Below, one piece after another: positions 35,801 through 44,212 of a stretch of DNA of 64,000 bases. This DNA is from Melioribacteraceae bacterium (GTDB lineage Bacteria; Bacteroidota; Ignavibacteria; Ignavibacteriales; Melioribacteraceae): NCBI GenBank assembly GCA_035362835.1, contig DAOSDY010000001.1, positions 248,001-312,000 of the forward strand, given 5' to 3'. The position numbers and the translations under genes were made by a program. Positions within the stretch are counted from its first letter, which is position 1, and every line of letters starts with the position of its first letter. Below the pieces are notes generated by a model, which was not told where the DNA came from, did not search any database, and was given only the letters and a program-made list of their open reading frames with translations.

Positions 35801-37246
35801 TTCCATAGTTCTTTCGGCAAGTGCTGTCGTATAACCGCAGCGGTATAGAAAAGCATCCTGTTTAGTTGATATATAGATTACTTCATTGATAACCTTAACT
35901 GCATTCGCAGGATTATTGAAATCTGTAAACGGAAAAAGTACTTCCAACGGATTCTGATTTAAAAACTGAACAAGCGAGCGGGTGGAATCGAGCACTCCGC
36001 CTTCAACGAATGAGTTTGTTGTCTGCCCCTTATGGATTCTGGTTACACAGGTTCGTTTGTCGATGTAAAAAGAAACGAACCGCGCTGAAATCCTGAGCCA
36101 CATATCAAAATCCTGTCCCTGCCTGAGCGATTCGTTAAACAATCCTACCTGATCGAAGACAGTTCGATGAACAGCAATAGCATTACCGTGGATATAATTA
36201 GCCCAGAAGAATCGTGTGACCTGAAATTCCGTTGGCGGTATCTGAAGCCATAGCGGCGGTGCGATTTTCTGTTTTGTTTCTTCAAGTAGAAGATACCAGT
36301 GACTGTGAAAGAATTTTATTTCTGGATAATCGTTAATTGCTTTAAAATGAGTTTCGAGTTTATCCGGTTCGAAAAGATCGTCTGATGAAAGCCAGCAGAT
36401 CCAGTTCCCCATTGAGTTTTTAATTCCAACATTAAGAGCCGTCGCAACACCGCCATTCTCTTTGTGAAAACATCTTATCCTTTTATCCTTTCGGAAATAT
36501 TCTTCCATTACCTCAGGCGTGGAATCAGTGCTTCCATCGTTAACCACGACGGCTTCCCAGAGGGGAAATGATTGATTAATAAGACTATCCAGCGCATGGC
36601 CTAAATACTGAGCCTGATTATATGTTGGAACCACGACAGTAAATACCGGTTTGATTTCAACAGAAGTCTTTGGCGAGTTGTAAATTGCAAAAAAAGCTCC
36701 TTTCGGTATTTCATATTGAACACCCTCATTATCGTGTGTATGAAAATCTTCACAAATATAAAACTCCCATCCTTCACCAAAATCTTCAGGGAGCCAGCCG
36801 GATTTATGCTCCTGCCATTTCCCTCCATCAAGTCCCCACGCATCTTTCTCTGTTTCGTGATTTTGTTCAATAAAACCCAACGGGGTAAAAACAACTATCT
36901 GCTTTGTAACTATTTGCTCAGTCTGTTTTATTAATGCAAGTGCCGGATCTTTTTCCAGATGTTCAATCACGTCCAGCAGGAAAATCGTTTCTATTGAATC
37001 TTTCGGGAATATCTGAATTGCCCGAGCCCAATCGACATTAACAAACGAGTAATTAACACCGGATTTTAATTTGTCTCTTACGTGTTCAAGATATTGATAA
37101 TGAGGATCGATGCATAAATGATATAGTGGTTCAATAAAGTCCTGAGGTCGAATGCCGCAGCCAATATCACCTACAATTTTTGCGGGCAGGATTTTTTCCT
37201 TTACGATCTCAAAGAGTTCTTCTCTTTTTACTTTGTGTGATGTCAT
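32828..37246 (-). CDS. 1472-residue methyltransferase / GT2 / GT4 / GT2 / TPR fusion protein
   Basis: Domains can be read in order. A class I SAM methyltransferase spans about 20-190 (VGDIGCGIRPQDF, then FLLDVIEHLEKD). A first GT2 domain spans about 198-440 (PTYNQAQYLGHALDSLINQ, SSDD at 287-290). A linker carries a two-CXXC zinc-ribbon (C623, C626, C649, C652). A GT4/GT-B domain spans about 684-1030 (GGGTKILFKHIEWL, PNGID at 832-836, SSWYEGFSMPLLEAMACGTP). A second GT2 domain spans about 1068-1330 (PVFNQLEYTKMCINSI, ANND at 1155-1158, and a GNYEDDDYCLRAQLAGY block). TPR repeats cover about 1375-1465. The three transferase domains could build or elongate one glycan, with methyl capping. No signal or membrane segment is visible. 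Flagellin or surface glycan assembly is inferred from location. Confidence 0.82.
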   Translation of the reverse strand: MTSHKVKREELFEIVKEKILPAKIVGDIGCGIRPQDFIEPLYHLCIDPHYQYLEHVRDKLKSGVNYSFVNVDWARAIQIFPKDSIETIFLLDVIEHLEKDPALALIKQTEQIVTKQIVVFTPLGFIEQNHETEKDAWGLDGGKWQEHKSGWLPEDFGEGWEFYICEDFHTHDNEGVQYEIPKGAFFAIYNSPKTSVEIKPVFTVVVPTYNQAQYLGHALDSLINQSFPLWEAVVVNDGSTDSTPEVMEEYFRKDKRIRCFHKENGGVATALNVGIKNSMGNWICWLSSDDLFEPDKLETHFKAINDYPEIKFFHSHWYLLLEETKQKIAPPLWLQIPPTEFQVTRFFWANYIHGNAIAVHRTVFDQVGLFNESLRQGQDFDMWLRISARFVSFYIDKRTCVTRIHKGQTTNSFVEGGVLDSTRSLVQFLNQNPLEVLFPFTDFNNPANAVKVINEVIYISTKQDAFLYRCGYTTALAERTMEWFSRKYPVEIREKIFPFIKKMVSDYLDQPFPEEIKKILKLFLSKKNILYVNHDFIALTKNYVLQLITAGDQKKARAIETYLVKITGGNQSGADGGTYIPLLPQNSKNGSLEMLAPESIQHWLVEPGGMLDNSIKHTMSVKCKKCDIPFNIFFEYEMGINSNVQSFVCPTCRQDYSYSDTNFDNDFVTFNHNKTKNEVPINRSKIKIAYFIRDASVLGGGTKILFKHIEWLTRLGAGVIIYSFASKPDWVDSNLKYFRINSEKEIKTGLDLYIVFSIYDVPFILNRIPISKVVHICQGYEGYHYGRNYDELRADKHILTKLHAIPVRNISVSNHLVDLFYSKFGRRSEYIPNGIDHRIFSFKEFDNKREQSILFVGNPFHPLKGFDFLGSAIRMVQNSPFKVDNLKLYIVMGYEPDHLEKISSHISDQIGCPVEIKFKLKSEEIAELTGRVSIVVCSSWYEGFSMPLLEAMACGTPVITTKNLGAQSFCKNGFNSLEVNYGDANSLAQHIIDICYRTIDIKSRLMNAFNTSLDYTEHNTVERLVKSFENLLNMKFDSSKVDSLLEQYKIELGKFACEDLPAAATEPPEVSIVIPVFNQLEYTKMCINSILETINNRIELIIVNNASSDSTAEYLSGLRHEKFELAIVNNEENIGFPGAVNQGIEISNGKYVVIANNDIIFNQGWLDRMIEIADSDSRIGLVGPVSNEVSGLQKDESADYNTIEAMRNYAENLREKNRQQTLNFPRLAFLCTLVKRDLINSIGGLDERFSPGNYEDDDYCLRAQLAGYKAVIAKDVFIHHFGSKSFKADGNNAYAERLNKNRAVFVNKWGATPEEIWLENRSVSPRQCFYPVNKDQFLKYFERTKIHLADNEFELAEDSIYYAVRHFAPDNPFIAYEDLLNLGGNISLAINNLERAAEYFEKELTENSNSSQACVGLGQVLFQGEKFEQAKLMFEWALKYDESNEHALKFLNEVNEKLGLQINHITLVETNE

Positions 37247-37268
37247 AGTCCAGTTTTTATTTTAATGT

Positions 37269-38921
37269 TTATTTTCTTGATAGAACAACAAGTAGCCTGT
37301 TAACAGGATCCGTTCCGGAAGGATTTACAGAGACCAGATCGAAATACTTTTTCATTTCAAATTCGAAACGGGCAAACGTATATTCATTCATCATCACATC
37401 ATTTTTCCAGTTGGCATTCAGGTGTGACTGTTGTTTAAGGTATTCACCTTCAAAAGGGGCTTCAATTACGCATCTTCCATCCGATATTTCCGCCAGTTCA
37501 CATGCGACCCGCCATCCGTAATCGACATACATATACTGAAAAACATTTCCCATCCAGATAAGATCATACTTCTCTTTCTTCTCAAAATCTTTAAATGTAC
37601 CTGTGAATAACTCTATATTATTTACATTTCTATATTCACAGACTTTTCTTACTATTTCATTGGCTTTAAAGTCAGGTTCAATTCCGGTGCATTTCCGGGC
37701 CTTGTGGGAATGAAACAGAAGCATATATCCCAATGAACTTCCTACCGACAGCAAATTATTGCACGGTTCGAATATTTCCGGGCAGTACTTTACAAAATAT
37801 TCTACTCTTGTTTCAAGACTTCCCTTCGGCTTTAGGTTCATAATATCATAAGCGTAGTTAGAGGGATAAGAATAGCTATCAATTTCGTTTTGAATATTTT
37901 TCAGTCTTTTGAAATCCGAACCGTTTAGAATTTCTGACTCATAATTTTTAATAGGCGCAGATATTTTTTCAATTTCATCATACATTTTTTTTGAGTTGAG
38001 AACATCAATATAGTTCGCCATAATGTTTTGATTGAGAGGATCTAGTTCCAATGCAATCTTCAGAAGCCGGAATGCCTTTTCAGTATCATCCATATTCCAA
38101 TATGCAACCGCTAAATTATTGTACGAGGAGGCTGAATTAGGTGAAAGGCGCAAAGCTTTATGAAAATAGTCTATAGCTTTTGTGCTATAACCGTCAACCA
38201 GTAATTGTTCTCCTTCTTCAATTATTTTTTGTGTCAGGGGATTATATGGAATTGATTCGAAAAAACTTTTTCTTCTTAAATTAAATGTGAAGATGAGATT
38301 GTCGGCCCGGTCTGATATAGCTGGACACCAGTTTTTTAACTCTTCAAGCCGTGATTCAAACCAGCACGTATTGAAATAGGATACCTGATCCCACCCGAGC
38401 ATAAAATCGAGATCGAGCATTTTAACCTTATGACCATTAGTAACAAAGTTTGCCAGACCGCAATCGACAGGAATTAAATCATTAGAAATAACATTTTCAA
38501 TTATTTCAAAAATTTGTTCGGCATAACTAAGTCTGCTCTCTTCAGGAATTGTTTCGACGTCGAAGTAATCCTCTAGGTATTCCATTAGAATCTCAAAACT
38601 TTCATTGTCATCCGAGATCCGGTAATTATAAACTTTAACCAGTCCTTCCTTGGAATTCATTTTACTGAGATTAGTATATGACTGGAAAACGAGGTTGAAA
38701 TCCATATTCGGATTTTCCCGGATTACCTTATAGATATACCTCCGGTTTGAAATACAAACTTCATAAATTACACTGGTTGGCAATTCTTTCAAGATGATTC
38801 TCGTTGAGATATCAGCAATGACAGGAATATCCGCTTCCACACAATCTCTGCAATCAATCTCTTTCAAACTCTTATCTGGCGAATCGCCGGTTGCAGTGTA
38901 AAGATCTGTATCAAACCTCAT
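37269..38921 (-). CDS. kinase-like / TPR / SAM-methyltransferase fusion protein
   Basis: This 550-residue protein has three parts. Residues about 35-215 look like a divergent protein-kinase-like fold: K65 in YIYKVI, then D153 and N158 in VDCGLANF and the D170-L-D172 pair, in the order of the catalytic-loop Asp/Asn and the metal-binding Asp. Residues about 230-330 are TPR repeats (KAIDYFHKALRLSPNSASSY). Residues about 375-545 form a Rossmann methyltransferase, with LLSVGSSLGYMLLF as motif I and YDLIWMGNVFQYM later. It may modify a sugar or a protein: kinase-like enzymes of this sort phosphorylate sugars in surface glycans. It is sandwiched between the sugar-nucleotide genes and the glycosyltransferase fusion. 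The kinase call is a motif-level inference only. Confidence 0.62.
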   Translation of the reverse strand: MRFDTDLYTATGDSPDKSLKEIDCRDCVEADIPVIADISTRIILKELPTSVIYEVCISNRRYIYKVIRENPNMDFNLVFQSYTNLSKMNSKEGLVKVYNYRISDDNESFEILMEYLEDYFDVETIPEESRLSYAEQIFEIIENVISNDLIPVDCGLANFVTNGHKVKMLDLDFMLGWDQVSYFNTCWFESRLEELKNWCPAISDRADNLIFTFNLRRKSFFESIPYNPLTQKIIEEGEQLLVDGYSTKAIDYFHKALRLSPNSASSYNNLAVAYWNMDDTEKAFRLLKIALELDPLNQNIMANYIDVLNSKKMYDEIEKISAPIKNYESEILNGSDFKRLKNIQNEIDSYSYPSNYAYDIMNLKPKGSLETRVEYFVKYCPEIFEPCNNLLSVGSSLGYMLLFHSHKARKCTGIEPDFKANEIVRKVCEYRNVNNIELFTGTFKDFEKKEKYDLIWMGNVFQYMYVDYGWRVACELAEISDGRCVIEAPFEGEYLKQQSHLNANWKNDVMMNEYTFARFEFEMKKYFDLVSVNPSGTDPVNRLLVVLSRK

Positions 38922-38923
38922 CT

Positions 38924-39778
38924 TCAGAATCCGACAACTAATTGTTCATCGACTGCAGCTGCGTTGTTGAAAAAATAAAAAAACTCCTGCATTTCGGTTA
39001 CCTGCTGCTCAATTGTTTTAACTGCTGCATTTTTGGAAAGGTCGTATATGCTTGAAAGACTTCTATCGACCGGTTCTTTTGCCTCAGCCGGATTAATTTT
39101 AAGTTCCAGTTTGTAAGCACGATTGAAGATCTGCAACAACTGATATTTATCGACAGTATTTGGCGAATGGATATGAAATAATCCTTTCTCGAAAAGTCCC
39201 TGAGTTAAAATAGTCTCAATAATTTCTGCAAGATAAAGTGTTGTAACACCGTTCCAGAGATGATTAGTAAATCCGTTTACTTCTTTACCGGCCTGGCTCT
39301 TTGCCCATTCGAGCAGGGAGCGGCTCTGATTATTCTCCTCCCCGATGATAGAGGTTCTGAGAGTCATGCAGTCTTTATTCTCGCCGGCATTCTTACTCAA
39401 TCCGTAAAGATCTTCAGCATCGAAGAAATCCTCTTCTGAATAATTCCCTTTCCTTCCGGTATAAACACAATCAGTAGTAATATGAAAGCACTTAATTCCG
39501 AGCTGGTCGGATAATTTAGCAAGGTTCCTGGGGAACAATGAATTTATTTTCAAAACATTTTCGATTGAATTTTTAGCTATTGTCGGTTTAATTACTCCCG
39601 CACAATTAATAACCACACCAACTCCGATCATAAACGATTTTAATTTATCGATAGGGTCATTGGCTATATCGAACTGATCGCGAGAAATCTCTACGATATC
39701 ATAGTCGTTTGTTTTGAAATAGGAACTGACAGCATAGCCGAGCATTCCGGTTGAACCGATTACCATTATTTTTTCCAT
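38924..39778 (-). CDS. SDR-family sugar-nucleotide reductase (dTDP-4-dehydrorhamnose reductase-like)
   Basis: The ATG at 39778 (MEKIMVIGSTGMLG) follows GGAGAG, and the 24 extra bases to 39802 are unlikely to be coding. The 284-residue protein is a RmlD-like extended SDR: an N-terminal GSTGMLGYAVSSYF Rossmann loop, HITTDCVYTGRKGNY and the YGLSK catalytic Tyr-Lys pair. RmlD-type enzymes reduce a 4-keto-6-deoxy sugar nucleotide with NAD(P)H. Here it probably makes a deoxy or modified sugar for the adjacent glycosyltransferases. It overlaps the upstream cupin gene, so translation is likely coupled. The exact nucleotide sugar is not defined. Confidence 0.75.
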   Translation of the reverse strand: MEKIMVIGSTGMLGYAVSSYFKTNDYDIVEISRDQFDIANDPIDKLKSFMIGVGVVINCAGVIKPTIAKNSIENVLKINSLFPRNLAKLSDQLGIKCFHITTDCVYTGRKGNYSEEDFFDAEDLYGLSKNAGENKDCMTLRTSIIGEENNQSRSLLEWAKSQAGKEVNGFTNHLWNGVTTLYLAEIIETILTQGLFEKGLFHIHSPNTVDKYQLLQIFNRAYKLELKINPAEAKEPVDRSLSSIYDLSKNAAVKTIEQQVTEMQEFFYFFNNAAAVDEQLVVGF

Positions 39779-39780
39779 TT

Positions 39781-40221
39781 CTATCTCTCCTCTACTTTCC
39801 ATGCTTCCCAGTAATGAGCATCATAACGGATATCGTCATTAAGGGAATCTTTTAACTCCGATGTTGAAAAGAAAATTATTTTTGTGTCTTCAGAAAGCGA
39901 CATAAATCCGTTTGCATAACCCGCAGGAATAAATAAAACGGAAGGATTTTTTTCACTTAACACAAAGCGATTTACTTTTAAATCCTTTGAAGGATTTTCC
40001 CAATTATCGATTTTAACAGCACCTATTATTGCCGAGCCCTTAATAACCATTACATACTTGCCTTCTTTCTTATGTGCATGCCATGCACGGACAAATCCCT
40101 GTCTGTGATTCTCAACAGTATAGAATCTTTTTACGCCGTCGAAATTGAAGTCGTTAACGAATCCGACCGTACCACGGTCATCAACTGCCAATCCGCCTTT
40201 AATTAAAGTAGGTTCAGTCAT
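39781..40221 (-). CDS. sugar 3,5-epimerase-like / WxcM-like cupin
   Basis: This 146-residue cupin has the pattern of dTDP-4-keto sugar epimerases and 3,4-ketoisomerases: DDRGTVGFVNDF, QGFVRAWHAHKKEGKY with the conserved His-x-His, and SVLFIPAGYANGFMSLSEDT. Members epimerise or isomerise nucleotide-linked 4-keto sugars. At 146 residues it is shorter than a classical RmlC (about 180) and closer to the WxcM/FdtA group. It overlaps the SDR gene upstream by one base and supplies the block of sugar-nucleotide enzymes. The exact product cannot be set from sequence alone. Confidence 0.7.
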   Translation of the reverse strand: MTEPTLIKGGLAVDDRGTVGFVNDFNFDGVKRFYTVENHRQGFVRAWHAHKKEGKYVMVIKGSAIIGAVKIDNWENPSKDLKVNRFVLSEKNPSVLFIPAGYANGFMSLSEDTKIIFFSTSELKDSLNDDIRYDAHYWEAWKVEER

Positions 40222-41195
40222 CAGGCAGCCTCTACCTCTTCGAATACTTTCAGCATTAATTCCTCATAATGTTCTTTCAGGTATGCCTGATTTGAATAGC
40301 GTGGACTCTTAAGGTCTTTAATTCTTTTTGTTTCCACCAGGTACTTCAGTTCCTCAATACCTTCATCAACCGAATGAACCGATTTGAATCCGAATGTATC
40401 TTCGGCTTTCTTGGCGGAGACCCTGTAATTCCTGGTATCCTGAAACGGCATATCCGTTGTTTCAATCATCAGATCCGGGAAGTGCATCCTAACCTGATAA
40501 GCCAGATCACTTATTCGGACATTCTGCCGTGCAAGATTGAAGATACCTTTATATTCGCTTTCAAGATTCATAACAACGGCTCTGGCCACATCCTTTACAT
40601 GAAGGAGAGGCCGGAACTGATCTCCGCCGAATACGCTGATCTGACCTTCGAGATATGCACGAACCGTAAGAATATTCACCACAAGATCGAGACGGATTCT
40701 TGAATAGAGATCGCCTACACCGAATAATGTTCCGAGTCTAAAGATTATTGCATTTTTATGTTTAAGAAATTTTTCTGCGTTTAGTTTTGTCTCGGCATAA
40801 ACTGATAGAGGATTTGTAGATGAAGTTTCATTCAATTCTTTATCCTGGGCACCGTAAACAGAACAGGTTGACATAAATATAATTCTGCCGTCATAATTAT
40901 CGGCCAGCCATGCTACAGAGTCCTGATTAATTGTTCTTGTTAATTCAGGATTAAGCTGGCAGGCACCGTCGCCCACTATTGCAGCTAGCCATACAACCGC
41001 ATCTGCCCATTTAAGCTGCGGCAGCAATTTTTCATGATCTCTCACGTCACCGTAAACAAAATGGACAGGTTTTCTGAATGAATCTTCGTACAACAGAGCA
41101 TCGTAAACACGAACGTTATAATTAGATTGCAGAATCAAATCTGTAATTGCACCGCCGACGTAGCCGGCACCGCCAACTATCAATACATTTTTCAT
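40221..41195 (-). CDS. NAD-dependent epimerase/dehydratase (extended SDR)
   Basis: The 324-residue protein has a clear NAD-binding Rossmann motif GGAGYVGGAI, the GDVRD block and MSTCSVYGA followed by YAETKLNAE (Tyr-x3-Lys). It is a sugar-nucleotide epimerase or dehydratase of the GalE/RfbB-related class, with an unusual ACQLNPELTRTINQ segment as in CDP- or GDP-linked sugar enzymes. It probably makes a modified sugar for the glycosyltransferases downstream. It follows the 2-epimerase gene without a gap. Substrate is not identified. Confidence 0.78.
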   Translation of the reverse strand: MKNVLIVGGAGYVGGAITDLILQSNYNVRVYDALLYEDSFRKPVHFVYGDVRDHEKLLPQLKWADAVVWLAAIVGDGACQLNPELTRTINQDSVAWLADNYDGRIIFMSTCSVYGAQDKELNETSSTNPLSVYAETKLNAEKFLKHKNAIIFRLGTLFGVGDLYSRIRLDLVVNILTVRAYLEGQISVFGGDQFRPLLHVKDVARAVVMNLESEYKGIFNLARQNVRISDLAYQVRMHFPDLMIETTDMPFQDTRNYRVSAKKAEDTFGFKSVHSVDEGIEELKYLVETKRIKDLKSPRYSNQAYLKEHYEELMLKVFEEVEAA

Positions 41196-42266
41196 TTATA
41201 ATTTCCTCTTTAGAATGTTAATAATTTTTTCGGACGTTTTTCCGTCTCCCAGCCATCTGGTCTGTTTTCGCGAAATAGAATAGTTTTCGAAAAAAGAAAT
41301 TGTTCGGTCAACCATTTTCGTAACTGGCTCTGTTTCGCCGATAAGTATGCTGTTACCGTTCTCGACCGATTCCGGTCTCTCTGTTTTCAGTCTTGGAACC
41401 GCAACTGGAACACCAAGCAGAGGGCATTCCTCCTGGCTCGTACCTGAATCGGAGACAATTCCGTAAGCATTGTACTGGAGGTTCAGGTAATCAAGGAATC
41501 CGTAAGGCCCTATAAGTTTTATATTCTTTTTATCATCAAGCAGACCGTTTTCTTGAATCAACCTGACCGCACGGTTAAATTTAACGAGCCGCACTTCCAG
41601 ACCTGTCTTTTTACCAAGCCGGTTAAGGTATTTCAGAATATGATTCAGTTGGCCGGCACTCTTAAGATTTTCGCTGCGGTGAATATCGGCAAGAATAAAA
41701 TCCCTGCTGCGCAAACCTGAAGGCATATACTGCTCAACTATTTCTACGATTGTATTACCGACTACAAAAATCTGATCGGGACTTTTGTTTTCATTAATTA
41801 AACGTTCTTTATAAAGAGGGGTATAGACAAAGACAAGGTCGGAGACATAATCGCAAATAACCCTGTTAACTTCTTCCGGCATTCTCCTGTCATACGAACG
41901 CATTCCGCCTTCGATGTGACCGATCTTATAACCTTCTTTAAAGAGAGGGGCGCTTACAAGAGCAGAGTTTGAATCGCCGAGGAAAAGAATGATGTCCGGA
42001 TTGACTTTTTTCTTTTTGAGCAGATAGATCACTTCTTTAGATAAATAGGAAAGCTGCTCGTAGTGATTCGAACTGTTCAATCCGGCAGCAAGTGTAAAAT
42101 CGGGCTTACGGATTTTAAGCTCGTTAAAAAAGATGCGGCTCAGTTCGTCATCGTAATGCTGACCGGTGTGAATCATTATATGGTCAAAATTCCGGTCGAG
42201 CTTTTCAAAGACTTTGCTCATCCGTATAAAATCGGGGCGAATTCCCGTAATCGTAACTATTCTCAT
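41196..42266 (-). CDS. wecB: UDP-N-acetylglucosamine 2-epimerase
   Basis: The ATG at 42266 (MRIVTITGIRPDFIRM) is preferred: GGTG precedes it and it removes ten unlikely residues. The 356-residue protein carries the family motifs HTGQHYDDELSRIFF, GHIEGGMRSYDRRMPEE and SDSGTSQEECPLLGVPV. It converts UDP-GlcNAc to UDP-ManNAc, or acts on a related UDP-sugar. It is the first gene of the sugar and glycosyltransferase block and is followed directly by the SDR gene. The 108 bases upstream (42267-42373) show no sigma-28 site, so the block's promoter is not identified. ManNAc-type sugars are precursors of sialic-acid-like sugars found on flagellins. Confidence 0.85.
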   Translation of the reverse strand: MRIVTITGIRPDFIRMSKVFEKLDRNFDHIMIHTGQHYDDELSRIFFNELKIRKPDFTLAAGLNSSNHYEQLSYLSKEVIYLLKKKKVNPDIILFLGDSNSALVSAPLFKEGYKIGHIEGGMRSYDRRMPEEVNRVICDYVSDLVFVYTPLYKERLINENKSPDQIFVVGNTIVEIVEQYMPSGLRSRDFILADIHRSENLKSAGQLNHILKYLNRLGKKTGLEVRLVKFNRAVRLIQENGLLDDKKNIKLIGPYGFLDYLNLQYNAYGIVSDSGTSQEECPLLGVPVAVPRLKTERPESVENGNSILIGETEPVTKMVDRTISFFENYSISRKQTRWLGDGKTSEKIINILKRKL

Positions 42267-42373
42267 AATCACCAATATTTTCCAGCAAAAGGACAAGATT
42301 TATACCAGTAAAAAGATGTGTTTTTTACGAAATTTTTAAGAATAAGTGTTGATAGTTAAAAGATTGGCTAATA

Positions 42374-44212
42374 TTATGCAGAAATGGCGCTCTGAAGGGG
42401 TGCTAATTCATTCATGAATTCTCTAATCTTTTCTTCCGCTTCGTTGAAAAGTTTCGACTTCTCAGAGTCCCTCTGACTCTTTACGTCATGAATGTTTTTT
42501 CGATACTGCAGCAGATTGTTATTATAATTTTCGAGTGTTACTTTTTCTCTGTGGGCGGAATAGTCCTTGGCATCATTTATAGCATTCGATTTTTGTGTTT
42601 TGAATCCATTAATTTTTCTGATCAGCTTCTGCTTTTCATCGGATTTTTCAATCAACACCAGACCAGAAATTATCAAGGAAACTAAAGTACCCATAAAAAA
42701 ACTGATTAATCCCCATTTAATACCGGTTGTTACCAGTCCGGAAAAGAAAGAGTTTAATCCTGATGATTCCGTACCGGAATTGTCTGCAAGCGCACCGATA
42801 ATCAAGACGATAAAAGCAACGATGAGATTATTACTCATATTGACAGAGAAGGATCTTTGGGGATTATATTTTTCCACATACGGGATATTCTCGATTTTCT
42901 CCTCCAGCAATCTTATCTGTGCATCATAATTATCATTAATGTTTTGCAGAGTTTTTTCGAGATTATCTTTCAATTTTATTTTAAAATTTTCGATCTCACT
43001 CAATACCTGATTCTCGGCATTCTGGTTTTCAAGAATTGCTTTATCAAGGCTACTCAGCTTCTGATTAATCTCTTCATACAGTTTTTCCCTCAGTCTGCCG
43101 GTCAGTTGTGTTAATATGCTGTTGAACTTAGAATTAAGTTCAGGGGATAAGCCAACAATAAATATATTTTCCGATTCTGAATAAACCTGTGATACTCTCT
43201 CAAGCATCCGGATACTTTGCGATATCTCAGGCGTAAGTTGATCCCCTAATTTCTTCTCCTTCAGTTCGCTAAGGTTTTTCTGAATAGCTTTAAGCTGATT
43301 TCCCGAAGGTGAAAAGTAACGGTTAATCATCCTGTCGATTTCGTCTGTCATTCTCCCAAATTCATTTTCAAAAAAGATATTTGGGAAGTAGGCCGATTTG
43401 ATAAATATGCTAAGCATTTCGGCACTATTCATACTTAAAGCAAGAGCAAATCGGCTGAAATCAAGCATAAGGACATCATTTAAAAACGAGGCCGCACTTT
43501 CAATATTACCATTCCGCAATTCGGTTAGAGCGCAGTAAATTTTTGCAGTAACCCCGGTGTTTTTAAGATCCAGCGACTCTCTAAACGCGGTATTCGCAGA
43601 TAAATTATCATTTTCCCTCAAATATGCGAAACCGATGTAGAGTGAAAGGATATAGAGTAATTCCTGTTTGGCATTATCAGGAAGTCGTGATGATGCAATC
43701 GATTCCTTTGCCGTTGTAAACGAAGTTATAATTCTCGGGAAATTATAAAGTCCCGGCTGCGACAATAGAATTATACCGTGGATGATATATTTGAAAAAAT
43801 TCTGCTTGTAAATGTCACGCTCAATAAGCGTGAGAACATTATTGGCATAGTATTCTTTTTCATTTCTGAGTTTTGTTGTTACCCATTTGCTGTAATTTTC
43901 TTTTATTCCCCTGAAGAGATCTACATTTTTGGCTCTCAGGAAATTGAATTTCATATATTCTTCAATCTGGTTCGAAAGCCAGGTATCATTTATCCAGTAG
44001 ACAGGTGCATTCGATCTCGGTATAAAAATCTCTTTGAACTCTTCCGGAATATTGAAAGAGGATAATTTTAAATAATCTTTTACAATATTCAGATAGTCGA
44101 ATTCATTTTTAAAATTAATATCGAAATGATGACGTCCAAGACTGAAGAATCTTGAAGTATCGGCTTCAATTTCAAAATCCGTGTGATTATATTTTTCGTT
44201 TACTTCAATCAT
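42374..44212 (-). CDS. membrane protein with TPR-like, coiled-coil and two C-terminal helices, unknown function
   Basis: I do not recognise this 612-residue protein. Residues about 1-280 are helical with tetratricopeptide-like spacing (ENDNLSANTAFRESL). Residues about 340-450 form a long coiled coil (LSELKEKKLGD, LEEKIENIPYVEKY). Two hydrophobic segments lie at about 465-485 and 500-530 (NNLIVAFIVLIIGALAD and WGLISFFMGTLVSLIISGLV). A second basic coiled coil ends the protein. It lies at the end of a sigma-28 unit after a PAS histidine kinase, touching it with a one-base overlap. A role linking a kinase to the membrane or the flagellar base is conceivable but not shown. Confidence 0.6.
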   Translation of the reverse strand: MIEVNEKYNHTDFEIEADTSRFFSLGRHHFDINFKNEFDYLNIVKDYLKLSSFNIPEEFKEIFIPRSNAPVYWINDTWLSNQIEEYMKFNFLRAKNVDLFRGIKENYSKWVTTKLRNEKEYYANNVLTLIERDIYKQNFFKYIIHGIILLSQPGLYNFPRIITSFTTAKESIASSRLPDNAKQELLYILSLYIGFAYLRENDNLSANTAFRESLDLKNTGVTAKIYCALTELRNGNIESAASFLNDVLMLDFSRFALALSMNSAEMLSIFIKSAYFPNIFFENEFGRMTDEIDRMINRYFSPSGNQLKAIQKNLSELKEKKLGDQLTPEISQSIRMLERVSQVYSESENIFIVGLSPELNSKFNSILTQLTGRLREKLYEEINQKLSSLDKAILENQNAENQVLSEIENFKIKLKDNLEKTLQNINDNYDAQIRLLEEKIENIPYVEKYNPQRSFSVNMSNNLIVAFIVLIIGALADNSGTESSGLNSFFSGLVTTGIKWGLISFFMGTLVSLIISGLVLIEKSDEKQKLIRKINGFKTQKSNAINDAKDYSAHREKVTLENYNNNLLQYRKNIHDVKSQRDSEKSKLFNEAEEKIREFMNELAPLQSAISA

